Assembly (NCBI GenBank): GCA_900758885.1 | Contig: CAAETD010000004.1 | Location: 1-8,102 of the forward strand | Reading direction: 5' to 3' | DNA length: 8,102 nt | DNA from: an uncultured Collinsella sp. | Lineage (GTDB): Bacteria > Actinomycetota > Coriobacteriia > Coriobacteriales > Coriobacteriaceae | Part shown: positions 1-5,916 of the stretch, in pieces | How positions within the stretch are numbered: the stretch's first letter is position 1 | Layout: each line of letters begins with the position of its first letter | The notes under the pieces: generated by a model | The model's database searches: none | Seen by the model: only the letters and a program-made list of their open reading frames with translations | What the model was told of the DNA's origin: nothing | Made by a program: the position numbers and the translations under genes

Positions 1-680
1 AAAACGGTGAAGCCCGCGTAATAGATGAGCAGGCCCTGGACCATCATGGGCGTGCCGCGCACGATGGTAGAGTAGACGGTCGCAAAGCCGCGGCCAATAC
101 TCTTAAAGAAGCGCACCAGGTCGTTATCCACGCGGTCGAACGTCTGAATACGCAGGAACACAAAGAGCAGTGCCAGGAAGAATGCGATGACAGTGCCGAA
201 GGTGGCAAGCGCGATGGTGATCTCGATACCGCGAATGAAGAAGTCGCCGCTCTTGTAGGTCATGTAGACCAGGCTCGACAAAAAGTCGCTGGGGTTGGAA
301 TCCGAGACAATGCTCACCTGCACCAGATCGATAAACGACATGACGCAGCGGTCCACGAAAAAGATCGCCGCGATGGCGACCACGACGTAGCTGCCCAGGC
401 GCACGCCGCGACGGAAGCGCTCGGAAGCAAACGGCGACGCCTCGCGATAGTCGCTCCAGTGCATAAGCTTGGTGACCAGCGCCGCCGCCGACACGACGAG
501 CCAGGCCCAAAGAATCGCCCAAAGGCAATCTTGGAACACGCCCGTGGGGGCCAAGAAGCTCAGCGGCGTGGGGTTGCGCTGGCTAAACGCCAGGCCGAGC
601 GCCGCGATAACGCTCGTGCTCAGGTATACATAACGGTGGTCGGCCTTGATAAAGGAGGCCAGGCGATTAATGGTTTTCAT
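1..680 (-). CDS. Amino-acid ABC transporter permease (5' part, runs off left edge)
   Basis: Inner-membrane subunit of a polar amino-acid ABC importer (HisM/GlnP family). The frame is open from ATG at 680 to the window edge, giving 226 codons. The start has a strong ribosome site, GGGAGG, about 6 bases upstream. Hydrophobic segments lie near residues 18-32, 50-72 and 96-118. The family-type permease domain follows: a segment starting GIEITIALATFG (151-162), then the motif TIVRGTPMMVQ (205-215). That motif matches the conserved IRGTPLLVQ region of the family. The roughly 145 residues before the domain are longer than in simple GlnP-type permeases and suggest extra N-terminal helices. The start lies 9 bases after the stop of the binding-protein gene, so the two are one operon. 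The ATPase subunit is expected further left, outside the window. The substrate cannot be read from the sequence. Confidence 0.93.
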   Translation of the reverse strand, partial: MKTINRLASFIKADHRYVYLSTSVIAALGLAFSQRNPTPLSFLAPTGVFQDCLWAILWAWLVVSAAALVTKLMHWSDYREASPFASERFRRGVRLGSYVVVAIAAIFFVDRCVMSFIDLVQVSIVSDSNPSDFLSSLVYMTYKSGDFFIRGIEITIALATFGTVIAFFLALLFVFLRIQTFDRVDNDLVRFFKSIGRGFATVYSTIVRGTPMMVQGLLIYYAGFTV

Positions 681-689
681 GCTGCCTCC

Positions 690-1616
690 CTATGCCGGCT
701 GACGGTCGAGGCACGCGTCCCACATCTGGTCGCGCTCCTCCTGGCTAATGCCCTTGAGTGTCTTATCGATGAGCTTAAGCAGCTTGTCCGAGCCCTTGCG
801 GCAACCGACATTTGCCGCGACCTCCTGCTTAAAGCCCTCGCCCTCGGCAAAATGGACGGGGACGATACCGGGATTTTGGGCCATATAGCCCTTCTCGTTT
901 TCGGTGTTGTAGGTCACGGCGTCGCACGTGCCCTGCAGCAGGTTCGAGAACACCGTGGGAACCGAATCGACCGGGTTTTTGTGCACAACGCCCGGAATCT
1001 CGTCGATAACGGTATCGAGCATGGTGTCCTTTTGGCCGAGCACCGTGGCGCCACTGAAGTCGCTGAGCTTGGTGGCGTTTTGGTAGGGGGAACCCTCTTT
1101 TACGAACAGGCCAAAGTAGCCAATGAAGTACGGGTCGGAAAAGCCGACGGACTCCTCGCGCTCGGGCGTGGCGCTCATGCCGGCAATGATGAGGTCGATC
1201 TGGCCGTTGTTGAGCGAATCGATAAGACCCGAGAAGCTCTGCTTGACGGCAACGGGCTCGCCGCCGAGGGCCTTGCAGACGATCTTGGCGATCTGCACGT
1301 CGTAGCCATCGGCATAGGCGCCCTGCACGTTGTCGATGGGGATGGTGTACTCACTGGCTTCGGAAACCTGCCAGTTGTACGGGGCGTAGGCCGCCTCCAT
1401 GCCAATGCGGATCTTATCCTTGCCGATAACGGAATCGGACAGGTCGTCGCGACCGCCACCCGTCGTGGGCTGAACTACTTCCAGCGTGGACGGACGCTGA
1501 CAGCCGGCGAGCGCGCCGGCGACGACGGAAGCGCTCGCAGCGAGAGCACTACCCAAAAAGATGCGACGGCTGCATACCGGCTGTGGATGCGCGTCGCGTT
1601 GATGGGGAGAATGCAT
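690..1616 (-). CDS. Amino-acid ABC transporter substrate-binding lipoprotein
   Basis: Extracellular solute-binding protein of family 3 (SBP_bac_3), 308 aa, which captures an amino acid for the adjacent permease. The N-terminus carries a signal with SRRIFLG (16-22, twin-arginine-like), a hydrophobic stretch, and a lipobox LAGC with the lipidated Cys at 39. Family hallmarks follow: KIRIGMEAAYAPYNW near 68-82, GYDVQIAK, and FSGLIDSLNNGQIDLIIAGM followed by SATPERE and FSDPYF. I chose the ATG at 1616 because GGGAAGG sits about 6 bases upstream and the signal peptide then has normal length. The frame stays open to an ATG at 1703, but that extension has no ribosome site and would put 29 odd residues before the signal. 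The permease starts 9 bases after the stop. Specificity is unknown; glutamine, arginine or cystine types are all possible. Confidence 0.95.
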   Translation of the reverse strand: MHSPHQRDAHPQPVCSRRIFLGSALAASASVVAGALAGCQRPSTLEVVQPTTGGGRDDLSDSVIGKDKIRIGMEAAYAPYNWQVSEASEYTIPIDNVQGAYADGYDVQIAKIVCKALGGEPVAVKQSFSGLIDSLNNGQIDLIIAGMSATPEREESVGFSDPYFIGYFGLFVKEGSPYQNATKLSDFSGATVLGQKDTMLDTVIDEIPGVVHKNPVDSVPTVFSNLLQGTCDAVTYNTENEKGYMAQNPGIVPVHFAEGEGFKQEVAANVGCRKGSDKLLKLIDKTLKGISQEERDQMWDACLDRQPA

Positions 1617-1684
1617 AATCTGCCTTCCCTGTTGAATCGTATGCTGACGACTTAACAGGATACCGCTCAGCGCTACCTCCAGCA

Positions 1685-1708
1685 AATGCATATATAAATG
1701 CATATATA
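1685..1708 (-). repeat. Exact 12-bp tandem repeat in the AT-rich upstream region of the binding-protein gene
   Basis: Two adjacent identical copies of AATGCATATATA (plus strand) occupy 1685-1696 and 1697-1708. On the minus strand this reads TATATATGCATT twice and lies 69-92 bases upstream of the chosen start of the binding-protein gene. The whole stretch is AT-rich and contains several -10-like hexamers such as TATATG and TTATAT. The promoter of the operon is therefore probably here, but I cannot fix one -35/-10 pair. Each copy also supplies an ATG in frame with the binding protein, which makes an automatic start call upstream likely. Confidence 0.85.
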
Positions 1709-1735
1709 CAAGTTTACGAACTGAAAACGATTGGT

Positions 1736-1789
1736 AGTCGTTGGGGACATTCTTAAACGACTAGTCAAACAAGAACGTCCCCAACGGCT
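1736..1789. repeat. Long imperfect inverted repeat (19-nt arms)
   Basis: The arms are 1736-1754 (AGTCGTTGGGGACATTCTT) and 1771-1789 (AAGAACGTCCCCAACGGCT). Seventeen of 19 positions pair by Watson-Crick rules; one is G-T and one is A-C. The 16-base loop contains the perfect 8-bp palindrome GACTAGTC (1759-1766). There is no long T-run on either side, so it is not a canonical terminator. It sits between the binding-protein promoter region and the epimerase terminator. The style matches short palindromic elements I associate with Collinsella intergenic DNA, but family membership needs a genome search. Confidence 0.8.
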
Positions 1790-1796
1790 AGGCATG

Positions 1797-1840
1797 AAAA
1801 AGGCAAGGCATAGACCTTCTGGTCATGCCCTGCCTTTTGA
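1797..1840 (-). terminator. Rho-independent terminator of the epimerase gene
   Basis: Read on the minus strand, this begins about 55 bases after the epimerase stop. A hairpin with arms 1821-1838 and 1798-1816 closes on a 4-base loop (1817-1820). The stem includes AAAAGGCA, GGCAT and GACC blocks, with one mismatch and one bulged base. It ends in TTTTT on the minus strand (1797-1801). It would isolate the epimerase from the transporter operon downstream. Confidence 0.75.
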
Positions 1841-1893
1841 ATGACAAATTGTCGCCCTGGGCGGCGCGCAGCATCGACCGAGCGGCGGAACCT

Positions 1894-2787
1894 CTAGAGC
1901 AGGGTGACGCTAAAGCTACGTTTATCGGTAGCGCCGGGAGCCAAGGTGATGGTGTTGACCTTGTGCTCAAAGACGTCGTCCTCGGTGTCCATGGTGGTGT
2001 GACCGGTCCAGGGCTCGAGCGCCACAAACGGAGCGTCGTTGGCGGCAGACCACACGCCGATGTACTTAAAGCCCTCAAAGTCGATCTTGACGCCGTGGCC
2101 CGACTTGCGGCCGCGCAGTGTGAGCGTGGAGCCCGGGGTATCGGTGAACATGATGGCGTCGTTATCGAAGCTGCGGTGCGTGATGGGCAGCACGTCCGAG
2201 TTATCGGGAGCCTTGTAACTACCCTCGAACGTCATAAGACCGTCGGGCGTGATGATGGGAGCCTCATTAGTCCAAGCCTCGGTAAACGCCAGCTCGTAAT
2301 CCTCGAATGCCTCATCCTCGGCACCGGGAGCCGGTACGTTAAACGCGGGGTGGCCGCCCACCGAGAACGGCAGGTCCACGTCGCCGGTATTGGTGACGGC
2401 AAAGGTCTGGGTAAGTGTGGCGTCACCAGTCAGGGCATAGGTCATGTTGAGCTTAAAGTGGAACGGAAAGGCCTTGAGCGACTCGGGCGTGTCGGTGATC
2501 TCGTACGTTACCGAAGAGCCGTCCTCCGAAACCTCGACCAGCTTGTGCTCGACGATGCGCGCGAGGCCGTGGCGCGGCATCTCGCAGGTGCCAGCCGCAG
2601 ACGTCGCCGTGTTGTTGCGCAGCGAGCCCACAATGGGGAACAGGATGGGCGCATGCTTGCCCCAAAAGGCGGGGTCGCCCTGCCACAGATACTCGTTGCC
2701 GTTGAGGGCAAGGCTCGTGAGCTGGGCGCCCATGGAATCGATGGCCGCGGTGAGGCTGCCGCGCTTGATGGTAGTGACGGTAGACAT
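1894..2787 (-). CDS. Aldose 1-epimerase family protein (LacX/GalM-like mutarotase)
   Basis: Cytoplasmic enzyme of 297 aa from the galactose-mutarotase superfamily, which interconverts alpha and beta anomers of aldoses or sugar phosphates. YLWQGDPAFWGKHAPILFPIVG (33-54) and EMPRHGLAR (69-77) are characteristic of the LacX-like branch. His73, His146 in GGHPAFN (144-150), and Glu258 in FVALEPWTG match the two catalytic histidines and the catalytic glutamate of GalM by position and context, so it is probably active. There is no signal peptide or membrane segment. The ATG at 2787 is chosen because GGAGGAA lies about 6 bases upstream; an upstream in-frame ATG at 2811 would place that ribosome site inside the gene. 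The upstream gene ends 79 bases before the start, so co-transcription is possible but not certain. The exact sugar substrate cannot be told, and no sugar-catabolic gene is adjacent. Confidence 0.93.
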   Translation of the reverse strand: MSTVTTIKRGSLTAAIDSMGAQLTSLALNGNEYLWQGDPAFWGKHAPILFPIVGSLRNNTATSAAGTCEMPRHGLARIVEHKLVEVSEDGSSVTYEITDTPESLKAFPFHFKLNMTYALTGDATLTQTFAVTNTGDVDLPFSVGGHPAFNVPAPGAEDEAFEDYELAFTEAWTNEAPIITPDGLMTFEGSYKAPDNSDVLPITHRSFDNDAIMFTDTPGSTLTLRGRKSGHGVKIDFEGFKYIGVWSAANDAPFVALEPWTGHTTMDTEDDVFEHKVNTITLAPGATDKRSFSVTLL

Positions 2788-2807
2788 GCTACTTCCTCCA
2801 AAAGTAA

Positions 2808-2830
2808 ACAATAGTGTCGAGGGCTATTGT
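2808..2830. repeat. Small perfect hairpin upstream of the epimerase
   Basis: ACAATAG (2808-2814) and CTATTGT (2824-2830) form a perfect 7-bp inverted repeat around a 9-base loop. It lies 21 bases upstream of the epimerase start codon, between the two minus-strand genes. On the minus strand it is followed by TTACTTTT. It could be a weak terminator for the membrane-protein gene, an operator, or a leader hairpin. Nothing in the sequence decides between these. Confidence 0.5.
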
Positions 2831-2866
2831 CCCACTCTTGGCGGCGGGGTTGAGCGACAGGCGCAG

Positions 2867-3736
2867 TTATTGAGCAATAGCGTAAAGGTCAAACCCGCCC
2901 TGCGGAGTGCTATCGACCGTATCGGGCGCCTGCGAGTTAAAGCTCACGGGAACCATGCGCTTTGAGGCGCGGAAGCGCGTGCCGTCGGTGGCGACGGGCG
3001 GTTCGTCGACGGTGAGCTCGTAGTCGCCGGGCTTGAGCTCGATGCCGTCACCAGCGGAATTGACGTATTGATACTCGTCAATCGTCTGCCCTTTGAGCGT
3101 ACGCCCCACGATGTGGATGAGCATTTGGCTGTCGCCACGCGCGGTGTCCCACGTCGCGCCGTCCTTGACCTCGACCGACACATGTACCGAGCGCGTGCGG
3201 CTGAGCGATTGCTCGACAGACATCTCGACCTTGGCGGCGTCTTGACGCTGCTGCTCGACATGGCTCCAAACGCTACCGATTGCCGAGCAGGCGATAACGC
3301 CGGCCATGAAGGCGATGAGGATGGGGCCGAGCGGAGAACGGCGGCCCGCGTCTTCCTCACGAGCCAGGTCGGGGCGATGTGTGGGCGCAGGCGCCTGGGC
3401 GCCTTGCGCGGGCACGTCGAGAATGCTGAAGGATGCCGTGCTGTCGGGGTCGATGGTGTGACGCGGCTGCGGGATCTTTGCCGGCGAGATGGACATGTCG
3501 GCTGGCTCGCCGAGCGTGGCCGTAGCGTCGGCCTTGGCCTCGTCTGCCTCGGCCTGGGCCCAAGCTTGTTCGAAGGTCAGGGGCTCGACGGGGTCGAGGG
3601 CGGCGTCCGAATCGGCGGCGACGTCGTTGCCGGTCTCGTCCTCGTCGCTCGACACGTCACGCGGCATGGGCTCGTCCCACTCCTCGTCCGGAGCCTCACC
3701 CTCGCTATACCACCATTCAAAGTTATCGATATCCAT
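2867..3736 (-). CDS. Unrecognised single-pass membrane protein with acidic N-terminal half
   Basis: A 289-aa protein I do not recognise. The start ATG at 3736 is preceded at about 10 bases by AAGGGG. Residues 1-130 are rich in Asp, Glu, Ala and Pro, look disordered, and open with an aromatic patch, FEWWY (6-10). GRR (131-133) precedes one transmembrane segment at about 136-157 (GPILIAFMAGVIACSAIGSVW). The positive residues before the helix imply an N-inside, C-outside topology. The outer part (158-289) begins with a polar helix (EQQRQDAAKVEMSVEQSLSR) and then looks beta-rich, with IELKPGDYELTV (232-243) resembling a small Ig- or carboxypeptidase-regulatory-like fold. There is no lipobox, catalytic motif or sortase signal. 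It may be co-transcribed with the epimerase 79 bases downstream. A role in sensing or binding at the cell surface is only a guess. Confidence 0.85.
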   Translation of the reverse strand: MDIDNFEWWYSEGEAPDEEWDEPMPRDVSSDEDETGNDVAADSDAALDPVEPLTFEQAWAQAEADEAKADATATLGEPADMSISPAKIPQPRHTIDPDSTASFSILDVPAQGAQAPAPTHRPDLAREEDAGRRSPLGPILIAFMAGVIACSAIGSVWSHVEQQRQDAAKVEMSVEQSLSRTRSVHVSVEVKDGATWDTARGDSQMLIHIVGRTLKGQTIDEYQYVNSAGDGIELKPGDYELTVDEPPVATDGTRFRASKRMVPVSFNSQAPDTVDSTPQGGFDLYAIAQ

Positions 3737-3777
3737 ACGGGGCGCCCCTTAGGCCTCGCAAATAAACACTCGCTAGT

Positions 3778-3783
3778 CTTATA
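3778..3783 (-). promoter_or_regulatory. Candidate -10 element for the membrane-protein gene
   Basis: On the minus strand TATAAG (3778-3783) lies 41 bases upstream of the ATG at 3736 and matches TATAAT at five of six bases. No convincing -35 hexamer is seen 16-18 bases further upstream, so this is weak. Just before the start codon the minus strand also holds GGGGCGCCCC, a perfect 10-bp palindrome that overlaps the ribosome site. Confidence 0.3.
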
Positions 3784-3822
3784 CCCCCAGACGGCACCGA
3801 AGCTCACCCGCGCCGGACACGA

Positions 3823-3887
3823 AAACCGTCACAACATTCGACGTTTTTCCTCGTTTGCGAGATTTTCATCGAATGTTGTGACGGTTT
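3823..3887. repeat. Perfect 19-bp inverted repeat with nested hairpin
   Basis: The arms AAACCGTCACAACATTCGA (3823-3841) and its exact reverse complement (3869-3887) enclose 27 bases. Inside these, CTCG-TTTG-CGAG forms a second small hairpin. It sits in the 260-bp divergent space between the membrane-protein gene and the transporter gene. Perfect conservation of both arms suggests a maintained palindromic element rather than chance. No T-run follows on either strand, so it is not an obvious terminator, and two divergent genes would not need one here. Confidence 0.85.
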
Positions 3888-3905
3888 AGGCGGCAGCCAC
3901 GCCGC

Positions 3906-3940
3906 GAATGTGACAAAGAGACTGTCCCTTTGTCACATTC
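3906..3940. repeat. 35-bp palindrome, copy 1 of the TGTGACAAAG family
   Basis: GAATGTGACAAAG (3906-3918) pairs with CTTTGTCACATTC (3928-3940). The core between them (AGACTGTCC) also pairs around a central T at 3923, except for one A-C mismatch (3919/3927). It ends 56 bases before the transporter start codon. The ATG inside it (3910) is in frame with the transporter, which can mislead gene callers into adding about 29 residues. Related copies lie at 5872-5906 and 7421-7453. Confidence 0.9.
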
Positions 3941-3953
3941 TGTTAGAGTTGCA

Positions 3954-3966
3954 GGGATTGAATCCC
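3954..3966. promoter_or_regulatory. Possible operator GGGATT-G-AATCCC
   Basis: A perfect 6+1+6 palindrome centred on 3960, about 30 bases upstream of the transporter's TTG start. Its size and position would suit a dimeric repressor or a small leader hairpin. No clear -35/-10 pair can be identified around it, and a 13-bp palindrome can occur by chance. The call is therefore tentative. Confidence 0.3.
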
Positions 3967-3996
3967 GCTTATTCACGCGACATTGGAGTGACAACC

Positions 3997-5238
3997 TTGA
4001 CCGCCGCAACCACGCCAAAAAGTAAGTCAACCGCCGCCGCGCTCTCCCCCGCGCGCACCAATCTTTGCCTGGCGCTGCTCGTGCTGTTGGGATTCTCGCT
4101 CGGCTGCTCCGAGTTCGTGGTCATCGGCATCGAAAGCGACCTAGCGACGGAACTCGGCGTATCGCTTGCCACCGCAGGCCAACTTATTAGCGTGTTCGCA
4201 CTGATCTACGCTATCTCGACGCCGGTGCTCGCGCTCAGTACGGGGCGTTTTCGCCGCTACCAGCTGCTCGTGTGCTACAGCATCGTCTTTGTGCTCGGCA
4301 ACCTGGTCATGGCGTTGGCGCCCAACTTCCAGGTGCTGTTCATCTCGCGCATCATCCTGGGCTCCGTCTCGGGCGCACTGCTCGCCGTGGGCGTGACGTA
4401 CATCCCCGAGCTTCTGTCTCCGCAGCAAACTTCGCTTGCCATCTCGGTGGTATATGGTGCGTTTTCCGTGGCAATGGTCTTTGTCACTTCGATCGGCAAG
4501 TTTGTGGCCGACACGCTCGATTGGCACGTGGCCATGTACGGCACGCTGGCCTTTGCCGTTCTGATCTGCGGAGCGCTCGTGGCGTTTATGCCGCGCGCTG
4601 GGCAAACCGACGAGCCCGCCACTTTTCGCGAGCAGGCGGGTCTGCTACGCGAGCCGAGCATCATCACCGGCATGCTCATCTTTTTGTTTGGCGTGGGGTC
4701 GGTCTACGTTTTCTACGGCTACGTGACGCCTTATCTTGAGCAGGTGCTGGGCATGGGCACGGTCGAAGCCAGTACCACGCTCATGGCCTACGGCGTGTTC
4801 TGCCTGATCTCGAACATCCTGGGCGGATGGATCGATGCGCGCTTTGGCATGAAGGCGCTACTCGTGACGTTTGTGCTGCAGGCTGCAGCGTTACTCGGAC
4901 TGTTTGCTGTGGGCGGCACCATGCCGCTCGCGCTGGTCTTTGTCTTTAGCCTGGCGCTGCTCATGTACCTGTTCTCGGTGTCGTGCATCACGCACTTTAT
5001 GGACGTGGCACGCAGCCGCCATCCCAAGTCGATGGTACTCGCAAGTTCGGTTGAGCCCATGGCGTTTAACGTCGGCATCTCGTTTGGCACCGCAGTGGGC
5101 GGCGCCGTGGTAAGCAGCGTTGGCATTGCATATGTAGGCGCAGTGGGTGCCGCGTTCTCGCTTGTGGCCTGGGTGCTTACGCTGGTGACGATTAAGTTGG
5201 CTCGCTGGGAACGCAAGAGGGCGATGGCGCAGGCGTAG
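3997..5238 (+). CDS. MFS transporter, DHA1 / sugar-efflux (AraJ-like) type
   Basis: Twelve-helix major facilitator transporter of 413 aa, probably a proton-coupled exporter of drugs or small metabolites. The first helix runs into CSEFVVIGIESDLATELGVS, then TAGQLISVFALIYAISTPVLAL and the loop GRFRRYQLL. These match the helix 1 - helix 2 - motif A order of the AraJ/SotB/PbuE-like DHA1 group. GYVTPYLEQVLG and LGGWIDARFGMK mark the second half, the latter a copy of motif A between helices 8 and 9. I place the start at TTG 3997 because GGAG (3985-3988) lies 8 bases upstream. The longer frame from ATG 3910 begins inside the palindromic repeat and has no ribosome site. The phosphatase gene follows after 45 bases on the same strand. 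The substrate cannot be deduced. Confidence 0.93.
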   Translation: MTAATTPKSKSTAAALSPARTNLCLALLVLLGFSLGCSEFVVIGIESDLATELGVSLATAGQLISVFALIYAISTPVLALSTGRFRRYQLLVCYSIVFVLGNLVMALAPNFQVLFISRIILGSVSGALLAVGVTYIPELLSPQQTSLAISVVYGAFSVAMVFVTSIGKFVADTLDWHVAMYGTLAFAVLICGALVAFMPRAGQTDEPATFREQAGLLREPSIITGMLIFLFGVGSVYVFYGYVTPYLEQVLGMGTVEASTTLMAYGVFCLISNILGGWIDARFGMKALLVTFVLQAAALLGLFAVGGTMPLALVFVFSLALLMYLFSVSCITHFMDVARSRHPKSMVLASSVEPMAFNVGISFGTAVGGAVVSSVGIAYVGAVGAAFSLVAWVLTLVTIKLARWERKRAMAQA

Positions 5239-5283
5239 ATGCGATACTCGAGCTCGATGATGGCGATCGAAAGGAAACCGCAT

Positions 5284-5721
5284 ATGCAACGTGTACTGTT
5301 CATCTGCTATGGAAACATCTGCCGCTCGACGATGGCCGAGTCGGTGTTTACCGAGCTCGTGCGCCGCGCTGGGCGCGAGGCGGAGTTTGCCATCGATTCC
5401 GCGGCGACCTCGACCGAGGAGATCGGCAACCCGCCACACCACGGTACCGTTGCCAAGCTACGCGAGGTCGGGATTCCCGTCGTCGCACATCGCGCACGTC
5501 AGGTGCGTCGCGCGGAGTATGGCGACTGGGACCACATTGTCTATATGGACGACGAGAACGCCCGCGCCCTGTACCGAATTTTTGGGAAGGACCCCGATGG
5601 CAAGATCTCGCGCCTGCTCGATTGGACCGATCGCCCCGGCGACGTGGCCGACCCCTGGTACACCGGCAATTTCGACGCCACCTACCGCGATGTACTCGCC
5701 GGTTGCACCGCCATGCTCTAG
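5284..5721 (+). CDS. Low-molecular-weight protein tyrosine phosphatase
   Basis: Cytoplasmic phosphatase of 145 aa, usual length for the LMW-PTP family, which removes phosphate from tyrosine (and in some bacteria arginine) residues. The N-terminal P-loop VLFICYGNICRST contains the CX5R signature, with nucleophile Cys8 and Arg14. The general-acid Asp is Asp123 in ADPWY, the family's conserved DPWY/DPYY loop. All catalytic residues are present. The ATG at 5284 is chosen because AAGGA (5271-5275) lies 8 bases upstream and the P-loop then falls at the normal distance from the N-terminus. An in-frame ATG at 5239 would add 15 residues and abut the transporter stop. The gene is likely co-transcribed with the transporter. 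LMW-PTPs often pair with tyrosine kinases of capsule synthesis, but none is present here, so the target is unknown. Confidence 0.96.
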   Translation: MQRVLFICYGNICRSTMAESVFTELVRRAGREAEFAIDSAATSTEEIGNPPHHGTVAKLREVGIPVVAHRARQVRRAEYGDWDHIVYMDDENARALYRIFGKDPDGKISRLLDWTDRPGDVADPWYTGNFDATYRDVLAGCTAML

Positions 5722-5773
5722 CAGCTGTAGGCGCTCGGGCGGCGCGGGCACACGGGCCACGCCATCGGCATAA

Positions 5774-5843
5774 AACGAGCGTGGATTTTCTCCCACTTTG
5801 AGCGTTCGAGTGCGCTCTAAACGGGAGAAAATCCACGCTCGTT
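5774..5843. repeat. Perfect 21-bp inverted repeat between convergent genes
   Basis: Arm 1 (5774-5794, AACGAGCGTGGATTTTC followed by TCCC) and arm 2 (5823-5843) are exact reverse complements. The 28-base loop contains a nested 5-bp hairpin, GAGCG (5800-5804) with CGCTC (5813-5817). It lies 53 bases after the phosphatase stop and 74 bases from the ATPase stop. As RNA on either strand it would fold into a very stable hairpin, and it may end transcription from both sides. It lacks the downstream T-run of a classical terminator. The 195-bp gap holds no gene that I can support. Confidence 0.88.
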
Positions 5844-5851
5844 ATCTCGGT

Positions 5852-5869
5852 GGGAGAAAATCCACGCTC
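5852..5869. repeat. Third copy of the arm sequence GGGAGAAAATCCACGCTC
   Basis: This 18-mer is identical to the first 18 bases of arm 2 of the neighbouring inverted repeat (5823-5840). It is repeated in the same orientation with a 29-base offset. Together the gap therefore holds one inverted and two direct copies of the same 18-mer. The extra copy could pair with arm 1 in place of arm 2, giving an alternative, larger-loop hairpin. Confidence 0.88.
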
Positions 5870-5871
5870 AT

Positions 5872-5906
5872 GAATGTGACAAAGGGACCGCCCCTTTGCC
5901 ACATCC
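5872..5906. repeat. 35-bp palindrome, copy 2 of the TGTGACAAAG family (degenerate)
   Basis: The same element as at 3906-3940, centred on 5889. Three pairs are mismatched, each A-C (5873/5905, 5879/5899, 5887/5891). The mismatches are compatible with the start of decay, since A-C pairs are the footprint of single transitions. Read on the minus strand it begins 10 bases after the ATPase stop and could serve as that gene's transcript-end hairpin. Confidence 0.82.
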
Positions 5907-5916
5907 GGGACTGGCC

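Noticed and set aside
459..1655. Long plus-strand open frame (398 codons) opposite the permease and binding protein
   Set aside because: It lies antisense to two strongly supported genes and shows no recognisable motifs; long antisense frames are common in high-GC coding DNA.
1617..1703. Binding-protein start at ATG 1703 with 29 extra residues
   Set aside because: It has no ribosome site, lies in the AT-rich promoter-like repeat, and would place a non-signal sequence before the lipoprotein signal.
1617..1790. Riboswitch or T-box leader for the amino-acid importer
   Set aside because: I looked for the T-box motif AGGGTGGNACCGCG and for lysine or glycine riboswitch cores and found none. Only the tandem repeat and one long hairpin are present.
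1825..2814. Plus-strand open frame (329 codons) opposite the epimerase
   Set aside because: It mirrors the epimerase gene almost end to end. The epimerase strand has catalytic motifs and a ribosome site; this strand has neither.
3068..3889. Plus-strand open frame opposite the acidic membrane protein
   Set aside because: I considered it because the minus-strand protein is unrecognised. The minus strand has a ribosome site, a clean transmembrane helix and consistent topology. The plus frame is an Arg/Gly/His-rich mixture running into the intergenic palindrome.
5774..5843. Canonical rho-independent terminator
   Set aside because: The hairpin is strong, but no T-run follows on either strand and the arms recur as a third copy, so it is described as a repeat instead.
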